Shown here in pieces: positions 22,310 through 33,629 of a stretch of 64,000 nucleotides of DNA; position 1 is the stretch's first letter; each line of letters starts with the position of its first letter. The position numbers and the translations under genes are program-made. Origin of the DNA: Gnetum montanum (taxonomy: Eukaryota; Streptophyta; Gnetopsida; Gnetales; Gnetaceae); the NCBI GenBank assembly GCA_015680685.1, contig MNCI01028301.1, positions 1-64,000 of the forward strand, written 5' to 3'. Below the pieces are notes generated by a model, which saw only the letters and a program-made list of their open reading frames with translations, did no database searches and was not told the origin of the DNA.

Positions 22310-22850
22310 CTTTGGATTAGTCTAAACCATTCCACATAATGATATATGCTTCAAACTATGCACTAGAAGTAGTACTCACTCAGCTAAATGATCAAAGATG
22401 TCCCTATTACATACATTGCGCCAGTTGAAGCATCACTAAGGTACAACTTAATTCCACTAATATAGAAAAGGAGTTTATGGTCGTGGTGTATGCACTTGAG
22501 AAATTCAAACATTATATGCTATGGTATCCTATTTATGTTCACACAGATCATAATGCTATTATATTTTTGATGAATGAATAGCGGTTAGTCCAAGGGTGAT
22601 AAGATGGTTCATGATATTACAAGAATTCGACATCACCATGATAGATAAAATGAAAATCAAAAACATTATAGTTGATCATCTATCTAGACTTAGATGGGAA
22701 CCACAAAACAATGATGAATCATTATCATACCAATTTCCCGATGAAAATTTATTTACAAGAACAGCAATGGCTATAGCCTTAACAAAGAAGTCATGGATCT
22801 TTGATTATATGACCTATCTCACTACAAAAAAGCTTCATGTTGAGTGAAAC
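22310..22850 (+). pseudogene. RNase H remnant of element B
   Basis: Broken frames match C and E: KPFHIMIYASNYALEVVLTQ, then the block around KEFMVVVYALEKFKHYMLWY, HTDHNAIIFLMN and the NIIVDHLSRL run ending near 22700. A linker to integrase follows, with stops. Confidence 0.7.
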
Positions 22851-22859
22851 AAGAGACAA

Positions 22860-23990
22860 AAGGAGTAGTTCCTCTACTAAGTCAAAAAATATATGATAAT
22901 TAATAGAAATCTTTATAATATTTGTACTAATGGACTAATCAGATGGCGTGTTCCTGAAAAAGACTAGCAAAGAACCTTACAAGATGCAGATGAAGGACCA
23001 TGTGGTGGTCACTATGTAGGATGAAGGAAAAAACTTAAACTACTAATGGGAGGCTACTTCTAGCCTACCATATTTCAAGATGCACACTAGTTCATCCAAT
23101 CTTTTGAGAGGTGTCAACACGATGGAGGATTAACAATAAAAAATGAAGGTCTAGCCATTGGAACCATTTGACATTTGGAAAATTGATTTTATGGGGTCCA
23201 TCGTACCAATGTCCAATGGAAAATAATACATTATAGTGATAGTTGATTATTGTACTAAGTGCATAGAAGTAGTTGCAGTAAAGGATTGCATAGCCAAAAT
23301 AGTTGCTAAGTTCTTTCAACAACCTGTGATGAATAGCTTTGAAGTGCCACACATGCTCATATTAGATAATGGAACTCATTTTACAGGGGCTATATTCAAA
23401 AAAGATAATGTAACAACTTGGGGTAAATCACAAACTAACTACATCATGCCATCCTCAAGCAAATGGTCACGCAAATGTGACTAATCAAGAAATCACAAGA
23501 ATATTAACTAGAATAGTTAGTCAATATAGGAAGGATTGGACCACTAAAATTAATGATGATCTATGGGCATATAGATCAACATGGAAACTTCCTATAGGAA
23601 ATTCCTCATACGAGTTAGTCTACAGTAAACTATCCATGTTATCAATCCAAATGGAATTTAGTACCATTTCCATTACTTGTATACTTGACTTTGACTTAAA
23701 CCTAGCTCAACAAAAATGCCTCATGAATCTTAATCTCCTAGATGAGAATAGATTAGTCACTTCAATGAGTAAGAAAATTCACAAAAAGTACTCCAAAAAA
23801 AAACATGATACTAAAATAAGACAAGTGTCAATTCAACCGGGTGATAAAGTCCTCTATTACAATCCTAGTCATATCCCACAAAAGGCTAAGTTTCAAACCT
23901 TATGGAAAGCACCCTATATTGTCCATGCAACATATTGATCTAGTGCCATGTAGATCTGTCACCCATCCAACCCACAAAAGTTGATTCTTA
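22860..23990 (+). pseudogene. integrase remnant of element B
   Basis: The zinc-binding region is decayed (HFIQSFERCQHDGG near 23090). The core includes WKIDFMGSIVPMSNGK, VDYCTKCIEVVAVKDC and LILDNGTHFTGAIF, then after a frameshift VTNQEITRILTRIVSQYRKDW and WAYRSTWKLPIGNSSYELVY. The C-terminal part ends around KFQTLWKAPYIVHATY. Confidence 0.78.
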
Positions 23991-24700
23991 TCAATATTTA
24001 ATAAGTTAAGCCATATCATGACTTTCCCTACTCTTTAAGGACTCTACCCTATCTACCAGACAATCTACTACCCATTCAATACTTTGAATATCCACTTCTT
24101 AGAATAGTCATGGGGTGTCAAACTTGACACTTAGGTATAAAGTTTTCTTTTGACACTTTTCTATTTTTTTATCTTTTTCCATTTCTTACTAATTTTTCAA
24201 TTTTTATACTCTTTATATTTTTAAATTATTTTTCACTCTTTAATAATTTTCTACCTTTTCTATTTTCAACATTTTTCTCCAATTTTTCATAATCTTTCTT
24301 GTACATATTTTTGTTGATTTTTCTAATAAAGTACAAAGGAATAAAATAGGATTTAGTTCCAATAATGTGAATATTTCCCTATATTATCAAATCATTGGAA
24401 GATTGATTCTATATATAGTGAGACCACATCATCTATCCATTCATTTCCAATAATAAGAGGTTCTTACCATGGACATAGTGATATTCTTTTCACAAGAATA
24501 GTAAATTAAATTTATGAGCATTATGCTTGAATAGAAAACTGAAGAACCAAGTGGGAATGAAAATGGTGTAACATCAAGGGTATTTATGAATTCTCTAAGG
24601 TTACTACTATAGTCTTATCTTGTTGTGAAGTTGTATTATTTACTTGAGTTCGAACAAAAAATGGAAGTATGTGTAAAATAAGTGTTGCCTTATCATGTCA

Positions 24701-24733
24701 CTAGAAAGACATGTTACCCATGCTTGAAGGTAG
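24701..24733 (+). other. conserved block 1, first copy in element B
   Basis: CTAGAAAGACATGTTACCCA followed by TGCTTGAAGGTAG; same core as the copies in A, C and E. Confidence 0.7.
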
Positions 24734-24800
24734 TGCTCTGGTAAGGTCAACATAGTAATAACATAATAAATGCATAAAATAAAAATTTTAGGGGGTTCCC

Positions 24801-24833
24801 CTAGAAAGACATGTTACCCATGCCTGATGGTAG
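24801..24833 (+). other. conserved block 1, second copy in element B
   Basis: CTAGAAAGACATGTTACCCA followed by TGCCTGATGGTAG, 100 bp after the first copy and preceded by the same GGGGGTTCCC-type run seen before the copy in A. Confidence 0.7.
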
Positions 24834-24883
24834 ATGACTTCCTAGAAATTTGAAGGTTTTTTGGACTTACATTGGTTACGTGG

Positions 24884-24915
24884 CTAGAAAGACATGTTAT
24901 TAATGCCTAAAGGCA
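24884..24915 (+). other. conserved block 1, third copy in element B
   Basis: CTAGAAAGACATGTTA then TTAATGCCTAAAGGCA; slightly decayed but clearly the same block. Confidence 0.6.
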
Positions 24916-25371
24916 CTCTCCTCTATCCAATGGGCAAGTCTCCTTAAAAAAAATAAATAAAGTGTGCTATTCATAAACTACTTCCTTGAACTTCATTGCC
25001 AATTGTTTATACTTCTTGCAATTGTGATAGTCTCATGGTTACTCATTGTGAGCTGATGTAATGCAATGTCATTGGTAAGTCGTATGGACTTGGTTTGGGT
25101 CTTGGATAGAAAAGCTAGTGATTACATTAATCACATATCACACATAGAATTCATTATGCCTATGGTAAGATACCTCACCTCCCAATTTCTACAATCCCTT
25201 GCTACTCCCATTTCACCTTACTGTTATATATAATCATACTTTAATGGTTTTGTATAATATAGTGCTATTTTCTTATCTGGATGATACTAACATGTGTGTC
25301 TTGAAAGGCAAGTATGTTTTACATTCAACTCCTTAAGTACCTACAAACACTTGTAGGTGTAGTTATACAAG

Positions 25372-25420
25372 GGCACTATGGGCTGGAGCCTGCTTTGGGG
25401 TGGATCCACTTGTATAAATC
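25372..25420 (+). other. conserved block 2 in element B
   Basis: GAGCCTGCTTTGGGGTGGAT followed by CCACTTG. Matching sequences lie at about 2581-2630 (A), 57906-57950 (E), and on the minus strand at 28585-28630 (C) and 42836-42880 (D). Confidence 0.65.
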
Positions 25421-25706
25421 TTGTGCTTCATATTTGATGACTAATTCCACATCATCTTGTGCCTCCAAAACATTTGCATCATAATGTTTTACTTTCCTAC
25501 ATTTTCATGATTGATCATACTTTTGGAAATCCCTACTACCATATTCTATATATCTCATTAACTCTCTTTGCTAAAGATTCCTTCTCTCACAAGCTTTTCC
25601 TACCATACTTTCACAACTAAGCATCATCTCTAATCAAGAATCCTTTGGGACATCTTTACATCTTCCACACTATGCATTTGATTCAATTTTCCACCATTTT
25701 TGATGG

Positions 25707-25810
25707 TGACATCATAGCTACGATGTATTAGAGCTATGTATTAGGCCCTAATACATCACAGCTATGATGTCATATCTACAATGTATCCAATATAAACCTA
25801 TATATATGCA
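25707..25810 (+). promoter_or_regulatory. internal U3-like promoter candidate upstream of ORF3, element B
   Basis: A near-perfect inverted repeat of about 28-bp arms (25707-25734 and 25745-25772, two mismatches) is followed by TATA-like TATAAACC and TATATATG runs (25791-25808). The 14-mer at 25770-25783 is the exact reverse complement of 16939-16952 in this element's own 5' LTR U3. The palindrome-then-TATA order is the same as in the LTR. Promoter function is inferred. Confidence 0.5.
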
Positions 25811-27046
25811 CGGGAGTTAGGAAATTTTTCATTTTTCACATTCTAAGCATGGGGAGTTCATGCTATTTTTCTAAACCTTTGGCATCCAACCTTCCAAGCA
25901 CCATAATTCTCTCACTGTAGCTTCGATTTGCATGATTTTTGAACCTTCTTAATCATGGAGTGACCAACTTAATCAAGGGAGAGAGTGCTACACATAAATA
26001 ATTCAAATTGGGCCAAATTTCTCTAACGCTGGAAGAGTATATTAAGGGTAATAATAAGAATAAATAAGCATATTTTAACCAATTCTTGTACCCACCCATC
26101 CAGTCACATAGTAAATGAGAAAATAATAACTATGAGAGGTCATAACAATGAAAAGAATAATGAATAAGGGTTTCTTTTAGAAAATTTTCTAACTCTACAA
26201 TCATAATAAGAGCTATGATTAATAATAAGGATAAATTCGTGATCAAATTCTAGAACTTGAGGAAGGACTATGAACTATTAGAAACTTATTTGAAATCTTT
26301 TGGTAATCTTAAATAAATCCTTGATGATTGCAAATGGCTTGTAAAAGATCCACAAAAGGAAGATTCTCATGAAAAGAAAGTAAAAGACCTAGAGGTAGAG
26401 GTAGAGGACAAGCTAGAGAATAGACACCACAAGTGGAGTAGGAGGCTCAATCCTTTAGCATCCATCAACAAACACCTGTAATAGAACACTATGCAGAAGT
26501 TGAGGCTGAAGTACCACTAGCTCTAGAGCAAGGGCAATACCTCACATTGTCAGCAAAATGCCTTTAGGCCATTTAAGAGAAATTAATCATGTTCATAGTT
26601 ATTGTGAAACTAAAATTCAAGCTTCTTCTTTGTGGCCAACCCTATCATGCAGTGAAGAATGATATTTAGGACAAGCGTACTAATTCTAAAAGAATAAGCA
26701 GGATGATGCTATAGTTAAAATTGAAGGAGTCATAGTGCCTTACTTAGTGGAAGCAATTGTAAAGGCACTCAATATTTCTAATGTCAAAGAAAACATTGCA
26801 TAAATATCTACAAGATCCAATGCAAAGGTAAAGAAGTTATGGCTACAAAGGGCATATGAAAAAGCAGATAAATAATATAGTGAATTATTTGATGAGGAGG
26901 AAATATACTTTAAGGTTGGAAATTACCATATTTTTTCCACCAAGAGATTGAATAGAATTTCCATTTATGCTACAAGAGGAAGTGCTATTCTTATGGAAAA
27001 TTTTAATGCAATTCTTGCTCATTTATTATTTCTAGAAATTCAAAGG

Positions 27047-27853
27047 TGATGAGTGGTGAGGTACCCCTATGCTCAACCATATGAATACGAGCATTGCACG
27101 CACGATCCGATCGAATTCCAAGGACTAAGTGCCTATGCACCTTTGTGGAACAATAATGAGTTGGTTAATCGTTGTCTTTCCAAACTTGCTTGTATGTCAC
27201 AGTTGTATGATTAAGTAAGCTTGAGGCATATGATTTTTATGGCTTTTATGTGTTTTATATCCTACACTAGTAAGGAGTGGGAGAGAGATAACTTAGTAAC
27301 TAATCTAATTTAACTACTCATTAACTAAGTTCTAATTACTCCTGACACTAGTATCCGTTCCCACTTGTTGTACACATCCTGAACTAGTGTAACGCTGCTA
27401 GGATTACCAAACGCTAATCGTCATTGGGTTACCAAGTGCTACATGCCTGCTCGAAGCGGTCGTACTGAGTGTATTTAACTAAGAGACTTGTAGGGTAAGA
27501 GAATCATTAATCAACTAGGAAAGCATTAATTAATAATTAATGCTAATTAATCTATACTAAATGCTGCAAGGTTTATCATAAAATTTGTCTTTATTACTAT
27601 ACACAAAGTGTGCTTAGGTACACAATGCTCAAATAAAGATTTGTTTACTCTATGACTCCTACTACGGGCACACAAAAATAATTCTAACTCTGGAGGGAAA
27701 AAATGGCAAGAGTTTGGCTAAGGGACTAATTGTCTAATGTGAAAACCAAGGGTGTCACCTCTTATTTATAAGTGAGGAGATAGGTCTTGATATCGGGTAT
27801 CTGACATCGCATGGTTGGATCCAATATCACAGACTTGATATCATGGTTCATCA
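27047..27853 (-). repeat. 3' LTR of element C
   Basis: In element orientation begins TGATGAACCATGATATC and ends CACTCATCA. A TATA box (TATAAATA on the minus strand) lies at 27763-27770, downstream of GATATC-rich U3 sequence at about 27785-27845. Confidence 0.88.
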
Positions 27854-27862
27854 TACCCCCAT
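27854..27862 (-). other. polypurine tract of element C
   Basis: The minus strand reads ATGGGGGTA directly before the LTR. Confidence 0.75.
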
Positions 27863-29760
27863 GACTGAATGAAAACTCGTCCTTGAGTTCCTTACAAAAT
27901 ATTGGGAAGGTATGGGATTATTAACTAAATGACCATTGACAGTGGAATGGGGTGACAAACTCAACGTGCCCGGTGAACAAATCAACAATACAATACATGA
28001 TAGCATTAGTGTTCATGATCACTAAGGTGAAACTGTACATAAATGACATCTAGCCTTTATTCGGTAGCTAGAAGAGAAGGAGAGAGAAAAAGAATTGCAC
28101 CTTCCATTGTTTATCCATAGTCACGCCACCAATCTTGCTCCTTTTGTAAACATTCTAGTTCTGGTCCATCTTGAGTGTTTTCTCCAGGCCTAGTCCATTG
28201 TTGTATGATTTCCATCTACACACACAACATAGTCACAAATGAGTGAGGGTAGATAAATCACAATGCAATTGATACCTTGCCTCGATGTAAAGTGCATTGG
28301 CTGAGTTGTGGTTATGGAAGATACTGATTCTAGAGATTTAACACTGGTGACTACCTAAGGTGTAGGGGTTAGGAAAATTGAAAAATTTGTGCTCGGGCCC
28401 CCATGATGAAGAGTGAATGTTCTATAGTGAGAGGATGGAAAAAGATAAGGAATAAGAAAGATGGAGAAAAAGCAACAACGACAATGCCAATAAAATGGAT
28501 TTCATAGATGGGGATGAAACAAAAAATTGTTGATTGTAGGAACATTTAAGGAAAAGAAGTTAACAAATGCACTAAAAAGGAATGCTAGTGGGTCTTCCCC
28601 AAAGCAGGCTCATGACCTTGATACCCTGACAAACCCACAAACCAAAGAGTCCGTAGGCTCTAGGAATGTCATTTGGAAGCAAGAGTTAAAAACTTACCCA
28701 CAAGAACTTACCAAGGGAAAAAAATGCATCAACCAAGATACAGACTAATGATAAAATTGGTAATGAGGTGAAAAACGGAAAAGAAAGGTGGAGAGGAGAG
28801 AATGGAATGGAAACCCAAGAACAAGGTTGTGTAAAGTTCCTTGTATGTGTTTTATGGTTAATGTGACTGAGTAGAATTCATTCCAAATCCAAGCTCAACA
28901 AACCACATTCAGTGACCTTGCATCAACACATTTGACCAACCTATCCTCTTGAAGCAACAAGAATGCCTCTACAAAAATTTACCACCATTTCGAGGATAGC
29001 GAGATGGAGAATTAGGAAGCGAGAAAGGGCCTTAGTTAGAGGGAACCTTTAGGCATGGGTAACATGTCTTTCTAGTGCCATAACCAGTGCATGTAGTCCA
29101 AGTTCATTATTGTGTCTAAGGAGTGTGCTTTGAATTCTCACTTTTTTTTCTTTTTTCTCTCTTTCTCTTTTTTTTTTTGCATGAGAACCACACCATGCAA
29201 AGACTTATTTATATGTACTAAAATTTTGGAGATTTGATGAATGGTTAGAATGGCAGAAAACCCAAGAAAAAAAGCATCCAAGCACTCAAGAGAATAGGCA
29301 GCACAAATGCATCGAATCCCCTTAAAGTCACACCCTTTTCATCCTTTGAGTCTTTCCTTAGTTTGAGAAATACCCAGCTACTAATTCGTTAAAAATTCTA
29401 TTAGAGAAAGGGATTGTATAGTTCCAAGCCAAGGGAGACCATAGGATTTTATGGATGCATGAACGACGTGGACTCATTACCTGTATAATCAAAAGAACCA
29501 TACCTTAATATCAACATTATATTTCAAAGGTAAAATCCAAAAATTAGCAATCAATATGCTATTATTCATGCCACCATCATGAGAATTTATTGCGTGATGA
29601 AAAAATAAAGTAATCACACAAAGAAATGGTAAAAATATGAACAATGGTATAAAACAAAAACAAGAAAGGTTAAAGAAATGTGCAAAACAAAAATATGCAA
29701 AATAAAAACATGTAAAACAAAAATGTATAAAACAAAAAATTTAGAAATAACTAAGGACCT
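27863..29760 (-). other. non-coding section of element C after integrase
   Basis: Holds, in element orientation, an internal polypurine run (about 29788), conserved block 1 (29046-29075), conserved block 2 (28585-28630) and another ATGGGGGC run (28399-28407). ORF3 is absent, so the section is 1.9 kb against 5 kb in element E. The short open frame at 28527-28748 on the plus strand is not considered real. Confidence 0.6.
29046..29075 (-). other. conserved block 1 of element C
   Basis: The minus strand reads CTAGAAAGACATGTTACCCA then TGCCTAAAGG. Element D has exactly this core deleted between otherwise matching flanks (around 43288). Confidence 0.7.
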
Positions 29761-31035
29761 TCAATGGTTAGCAGAGGTGGCCATCTCCCCCATGAATGAG
29801 TTGGAAGGAGGAGATCCAAAATAATGAGCAAGGTTGCCACCTACAGAGGTAGCATATGTTCTGGCTATCCTAAACTCATGGAAAGGTTTTGTTTGTTGTA
29901 CGTTGACTAACAATCTCTTAACTAGGCTCTCAAGTTTATATATGGTCATGGCTCCTAAAGGAAAAGTTGCATAGATAATGTAAGGTCCTTCCCACAATGT
30001 TTGAAATTTGGTACATTATGACACATATGTGGGGTTCCATTAGAGGACCTTATCTCCTAGCTGATACTTAACTTTCCTAATTTTCAGGTCATGATGTTAT
30101 TTATTAAATGCCTTGTGCAATTCATTAGATGATAGGGTAGCTAGTTGGTTCTCATCTAGCAAGTTACGAGTCATCAACCTTTATTTTTGTGCTAGATCAA
30201 GGTCAAGGTTGAGGTCACATGCTGTGGCCAGTGTACGGAGCTTAGTTTGGATAGGGAGCGTTGGGAGTTTTCCATACACTAACTCGTAGGGAGAGTAGCC
30301 TATAGGGAGTTTCCATGTAGAGCGGTATGCCCAAAGAGCATCATTTAGTTTAGTGCTCCAGTCTCGCCTATACTTGCTAATGGTTCTGGTTAGTATCTTA
30401 GTAATCTCCTTGTTGGTGACCTCAGCTTGACCGTTCACTTGGGGGTGGTATGGTGTAGTCAATTTATGCTCAACCCCTAAGCGTTGCATTAACTTCTAAA
30501 AAGTTGCACTTGTGAAGTATGTACCATTGTTTGAAATAAGTGCACGCGACACACCAAACCTGTTGATGACTTGTTGTTGAAAAAATCATGTAGCTATAGA
30601 TGATGTGCAATCTTTAACAGCAACTGCTTCAGCCCATTTTGTTAAGTAGTCTATGAAAACTATGATGTAAGCTTTTTCATTGGACATTGGTGTAATGGGC
30701 CCTATGAAATCAATTCCCCAAATGTCGAAGGGTTATAACGGTTGAATCCATTATTGCAGACCCTCCATTTTAGTAGTCATTCCCCCATCACGTTGACAGT
30801 GCTTATGAGATTGGACGAATTGATGGATGTCCTGGAATAAGGTAGGCCAATAATACCCTACAAGTAGAATCTTGATGGCCATTTGTCTCCCAGCATAATA
30901 ACCCCCACAAGGGCCCTCATGAGCATCTTGGAGAACTCTCAGTTGGTCTCTATCAAGAACACACCATCGAACCAAGCCATCAGGACATACTTTGTAAAGT
31001 TAACCATTGATCTTCATAAAGTACTTGGCTTTGTG
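29761..31035 (-). pseudogene. integrase of element C
   Basis: Domains in order on the minus strand: zinc-binding region (DAHEGPCGGYYAGRQ then HQFVQSHKHCQRDGG) at about 30780-30940; catalytic core with GIDFIGPITPMSN, WAEAVAVKDC and LISNNGTYF (D to N); then HPQVNGQAEVTNKEITKIL with the E residue retained (30400-30430) and WAYRSTWKLPIGYSPYELVY. The C-terminal part extends to the stop at 29761. Three or four stops interrupt it. Integrase inserts the cDNA into the host genome. Confidence 0.82.
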
Positions 31036-31041
31036 AAGAAA

Positions 31042-31480
31042 CTATTGTTTCTTCCTAAGGTTTAGCTCTTGTGGTGTTTTTTGGGTAAGGAGATAGGTAA
31101 GAATGCTATGGTACCAGTTTGTCTCTGTGGGTGATTGGTTATTCACTACACCAGCAAAGAGGAATTCATCAAGGAAATGATCGAAAATTGGATGCTCATC
31201 CTCTTTGTTGTCCCAGTGCAACCAAGATAAATGATCGACAACTACATTCTCGGTGCCTTTGTGATCGATCATCATTAAATCGAACCATTGTAGGATTACA
31301 AACCATTGTATAATACAGTGGCTTACCATTGGCTTATTCATGAGAAACTGGATTGCACTATGATCTGTGTGTATGAATACTTTATATCCTAATACATAGT
31401 GTCTAAATTTTTCTAGTGGAAATAGTACAACCATTAATTCTTTTTCTGTAGTAGTGTAGTTAAGTTATGCAACAATGATA
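31042..31480 (-). pseudogene. RNase H domain of element C
   Basis: 130 codons open (31042-31434): LEKFRHYVLGYKVFIHTDH, IQFLMNKPMVS, ENVVVDHLSWL, then a linker to integrase. It degrades RNA in the RNA-DNA hybrid during reverse transcription. Confidence 0.78.
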
Positions 31481-31487
31481 CTTTCAC

Positions 31488-32480
31488 TTACACAGTGGAT
31501 GTAATAAGGATTTTTTGGTCATCTAAGCATGTAAGTACAGCTCCTAAGGCATAGTTGGACGCGTTAGTCATGACATGGAATGGTTTGGACCAGTCAGGAG
31601 CTTGTAGAATGGGTGTTTCTACTAGCTTCTGTTTTAGAGTTTGGAAAGCTAGTTCGCATTCCCTAGTTTGCTCGAAGGGTACATCCATTTTTGTTAGCTC
31701 TACCAATGGTTTGGAAATCTTTAAAAAGTTCTCTATGAATCTCCTATAGTAGCTAGTGTGTCCAAGGAATGACCAAATGTATTTGATAGTTTCTGGTTGA
31801 TAGGTAATTCCTTGGATAACTTTGATTTTCTCTGGGTCTACCTTTATCCCTACATGTGAGATTTTATGCCCAAGTACTATGTCTTTTTGAACCATCAAAT
31901 GGATTTTTTGCTAGTTAAGCCTCAAATTGGTTTCTACACATGTTTTCAGCACTTTCTCTAATTGGTCCAAGGCTTGATCGAAGTTTTCTCCATAACTGGA
32001 GAAGTCATTCATAAAGACTTCCACACCATTTCCTCTCTACTGTTGGAATATGCTTAGAGCTAAGCATTGAAATGTTGTAGGGGCATTGCACAAGCCAAAT
32101 GGCATTTTTTTGTATGCAAACATTCCCCAAGGACTGGTGAATGTAGTTTTGGCTTGGTCTTCTAGGGCTATTTGTATTTGGTTGTATCCTCTATATCCAT
32201 CCAAAAAACTATAATAGCAATGCATTTCGGTTGTGTCTAAAACTTGGTCAACAAATGACAACAGAAAGTGATCCTTGAATGTTACCATGTTTAGTAGCCT
32301 AAAATCTATGCACACCCTCCATTTGCCTCCCTTTTTAGGCAAGATTACTAAGGGGCTAACCCATTCGCTATCAGCAATGGGGTATATGAACCCAGCCTTT
32401 AGAAGCTGTTCAATTTCTTCTTTTACTACTTGCTTCAACTTTGGGTTCAATCGCCTCTATGGTTGTTTTTGAGGCTTCAT
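31488..32480 (-). pseudogene. reverse transcriptase of element C
   Basis: Open frames at 32037-32450 and 31488-31898 cover most of the domain: LLKAGFIYPIADSEWVSPLV, KWRVCIDFRLLNMVTFKDHF, TSPWGMFAYKKMPFGLCNAP, then after a stop EVFMNDFSSYGENFDQAL (catalytic DD is ND) and VDPEKIKVIQGI, SFLGHTSYYRRFIENF. The motif set is that of the Athila/Tat group. Confidence 0.85.
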
Positions 32481-32504
32481 GAAGGAGTCAATGTAAATCC
32501 TATG

Positions 32505-32990
32505 CTAGCATATCCTAGGATGTATTCCAGTTAATTCCGAATATGACCAGGCAAAGGCTTTTGACCACTTATTTATTACCTTTAGCAGACTCTCTTTTTG
32601 TTGCAGAGCAAGTTTTGCGTTGATGATTACCAATTTTCCATTCTTAAGGAACGTGTATTCCATATCGGTGGGCAATGGTTTTAGCTCTAGGGGCTCATGT
32701 TTAAATTTCTTAGGAATGTCCAACTTCCCCAAGTTGATGTTTTCGAGGTTCGGACTTGGAAGTTGGTAGTGGACTTGCTCTAATGCGTCTATGCTATCTA
32801 TGTAAGCACAAGTCAAACCCTCAATTAGTTCCATGCATATAAGTGAGCTGCTTTCTTGATTAGCTGTCAGCCACTGGGTGTCTTCTTGTCATGTGGATGT
32901 TGCATATAGGCACCTTTGTATATTGATCACTTGTGCACACGGATTGCATGCAGGCAATGTCAAACATTGCACAACCTATGATCTTTGCAT
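32505..32990 (-). pseudogene. protease-RT linker of element C
   Basis: 109 codons open at 32505-32834 (LGKLDIPKKFKHEPLELKPL and WSKAFAWSYSELTGIHPRIC). This is the segment between protease and RT, and the same run occurs in B and E. Confidence 0.6.
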
Positions 32991-33011
32991 GCAATTGCAC
33001 CCTATGTCATT

Positions 33012-33620
33012 CTATGCAATGCATGGAACGTTTTTCTTCTCGATCTTTCTAAAAGTATTTTCCTTAGATATTTCTAGGGAAAGATCATGGATTTCTAGGT
33101 GTGCATTGATAGTGCTTAGCCATGCCCTTTCCATTATGATTAGGAAATCCCCCTTATTATTGTTAACTTGAATCACTAGGAAGTCAGCTAGATATGACCA
33201 TCCACAAACAGTGGTAACAATGTCCTCCACTAATCCCAAGGGAACAGTGATGGACTGGTCGGCCAACTCTAAATGGATGTTGATATTTTTTAATGGAGGC
33301 AGGTTCCAAGCCTTGTACATTTCTTGGGATATTAGGTTGACACCGGAACCTGAATCCAAAAGATCTTTGCATGGCTCATTTCCAATGATTTGTAGATATA
33401 TCAGGGGAATCCCAGGATCAAAGAATTTCCTAGGAAGGTGGCCAACTTTAATCCAATTAGTAATGACATGTGTTAACATGACCATATGCATTGAATGTAG
33501 TGTTAGACTTGAAGGGGGCTCGGAAGCTTCGTTTGATACGGAGACATCCAAAGACTTAGCTGCTTGTGGTTGCCAAGGCTTGGTTGGACAGTTGGTTATA
33601 AAGAAAGGTCTTTTCTTCAT
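33012..33620 (-). CDS. protease region of element C, intact frame
   Basis: 202 codons without a stop. Active-site run PCKDLLDSGSGVNLISQEMY keeps the D-S-G triad. It is followed by ADQSITVPLGLVEDIVTTVC and GDFLIIMERAWLSTINAHLE. One of the best-preserved coding stretches of the window. It cleaves gag-pol in the virus-like particle; here it could only be made as part of the broken polyprotein. Confidence 0.72.
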   Translation of the reverse strand: MKKRPFFITNCPTKPWQPQAAKSLDVSVSNEASEPPSSLTLHSMHMVMLTHVITNWIKVGHLPRKFFDPGIPLIYLQIIGNEPCKDLLDSGSGVNLISQEMYKAWNLPPLKNINIHLELADQSITVPLGLVEDIVTTVCGWSYLADFLVIQVNNNKGDFLIIMERAWLSTINAHLEIHDLSLEISKENTFRKIEKKNVPCIA

Positions 33621-33629
33621 ACGGTTGTT

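Larger units (their letters stand above)
23991..26333 (+). other. non-coding section of element B between integrase and ORF3
   Basis: In order it holds an internal polypurine run (AGTCATGGGG near 24106), three copies of conserved block 1 (24701, 24801, 24884), conserved block 2 (25372-25420), a large palindrome with TATA sequence (25707-25810), and the ORF3 start. No reading frame of note was found. Confidence 0.65.

Noticed and set aside
28527-28748. 73-codon open frame on the plus strand
   Set aside because: Lies antisense in the non-coding section of element C and overlaps conserved block 2; no protein features.
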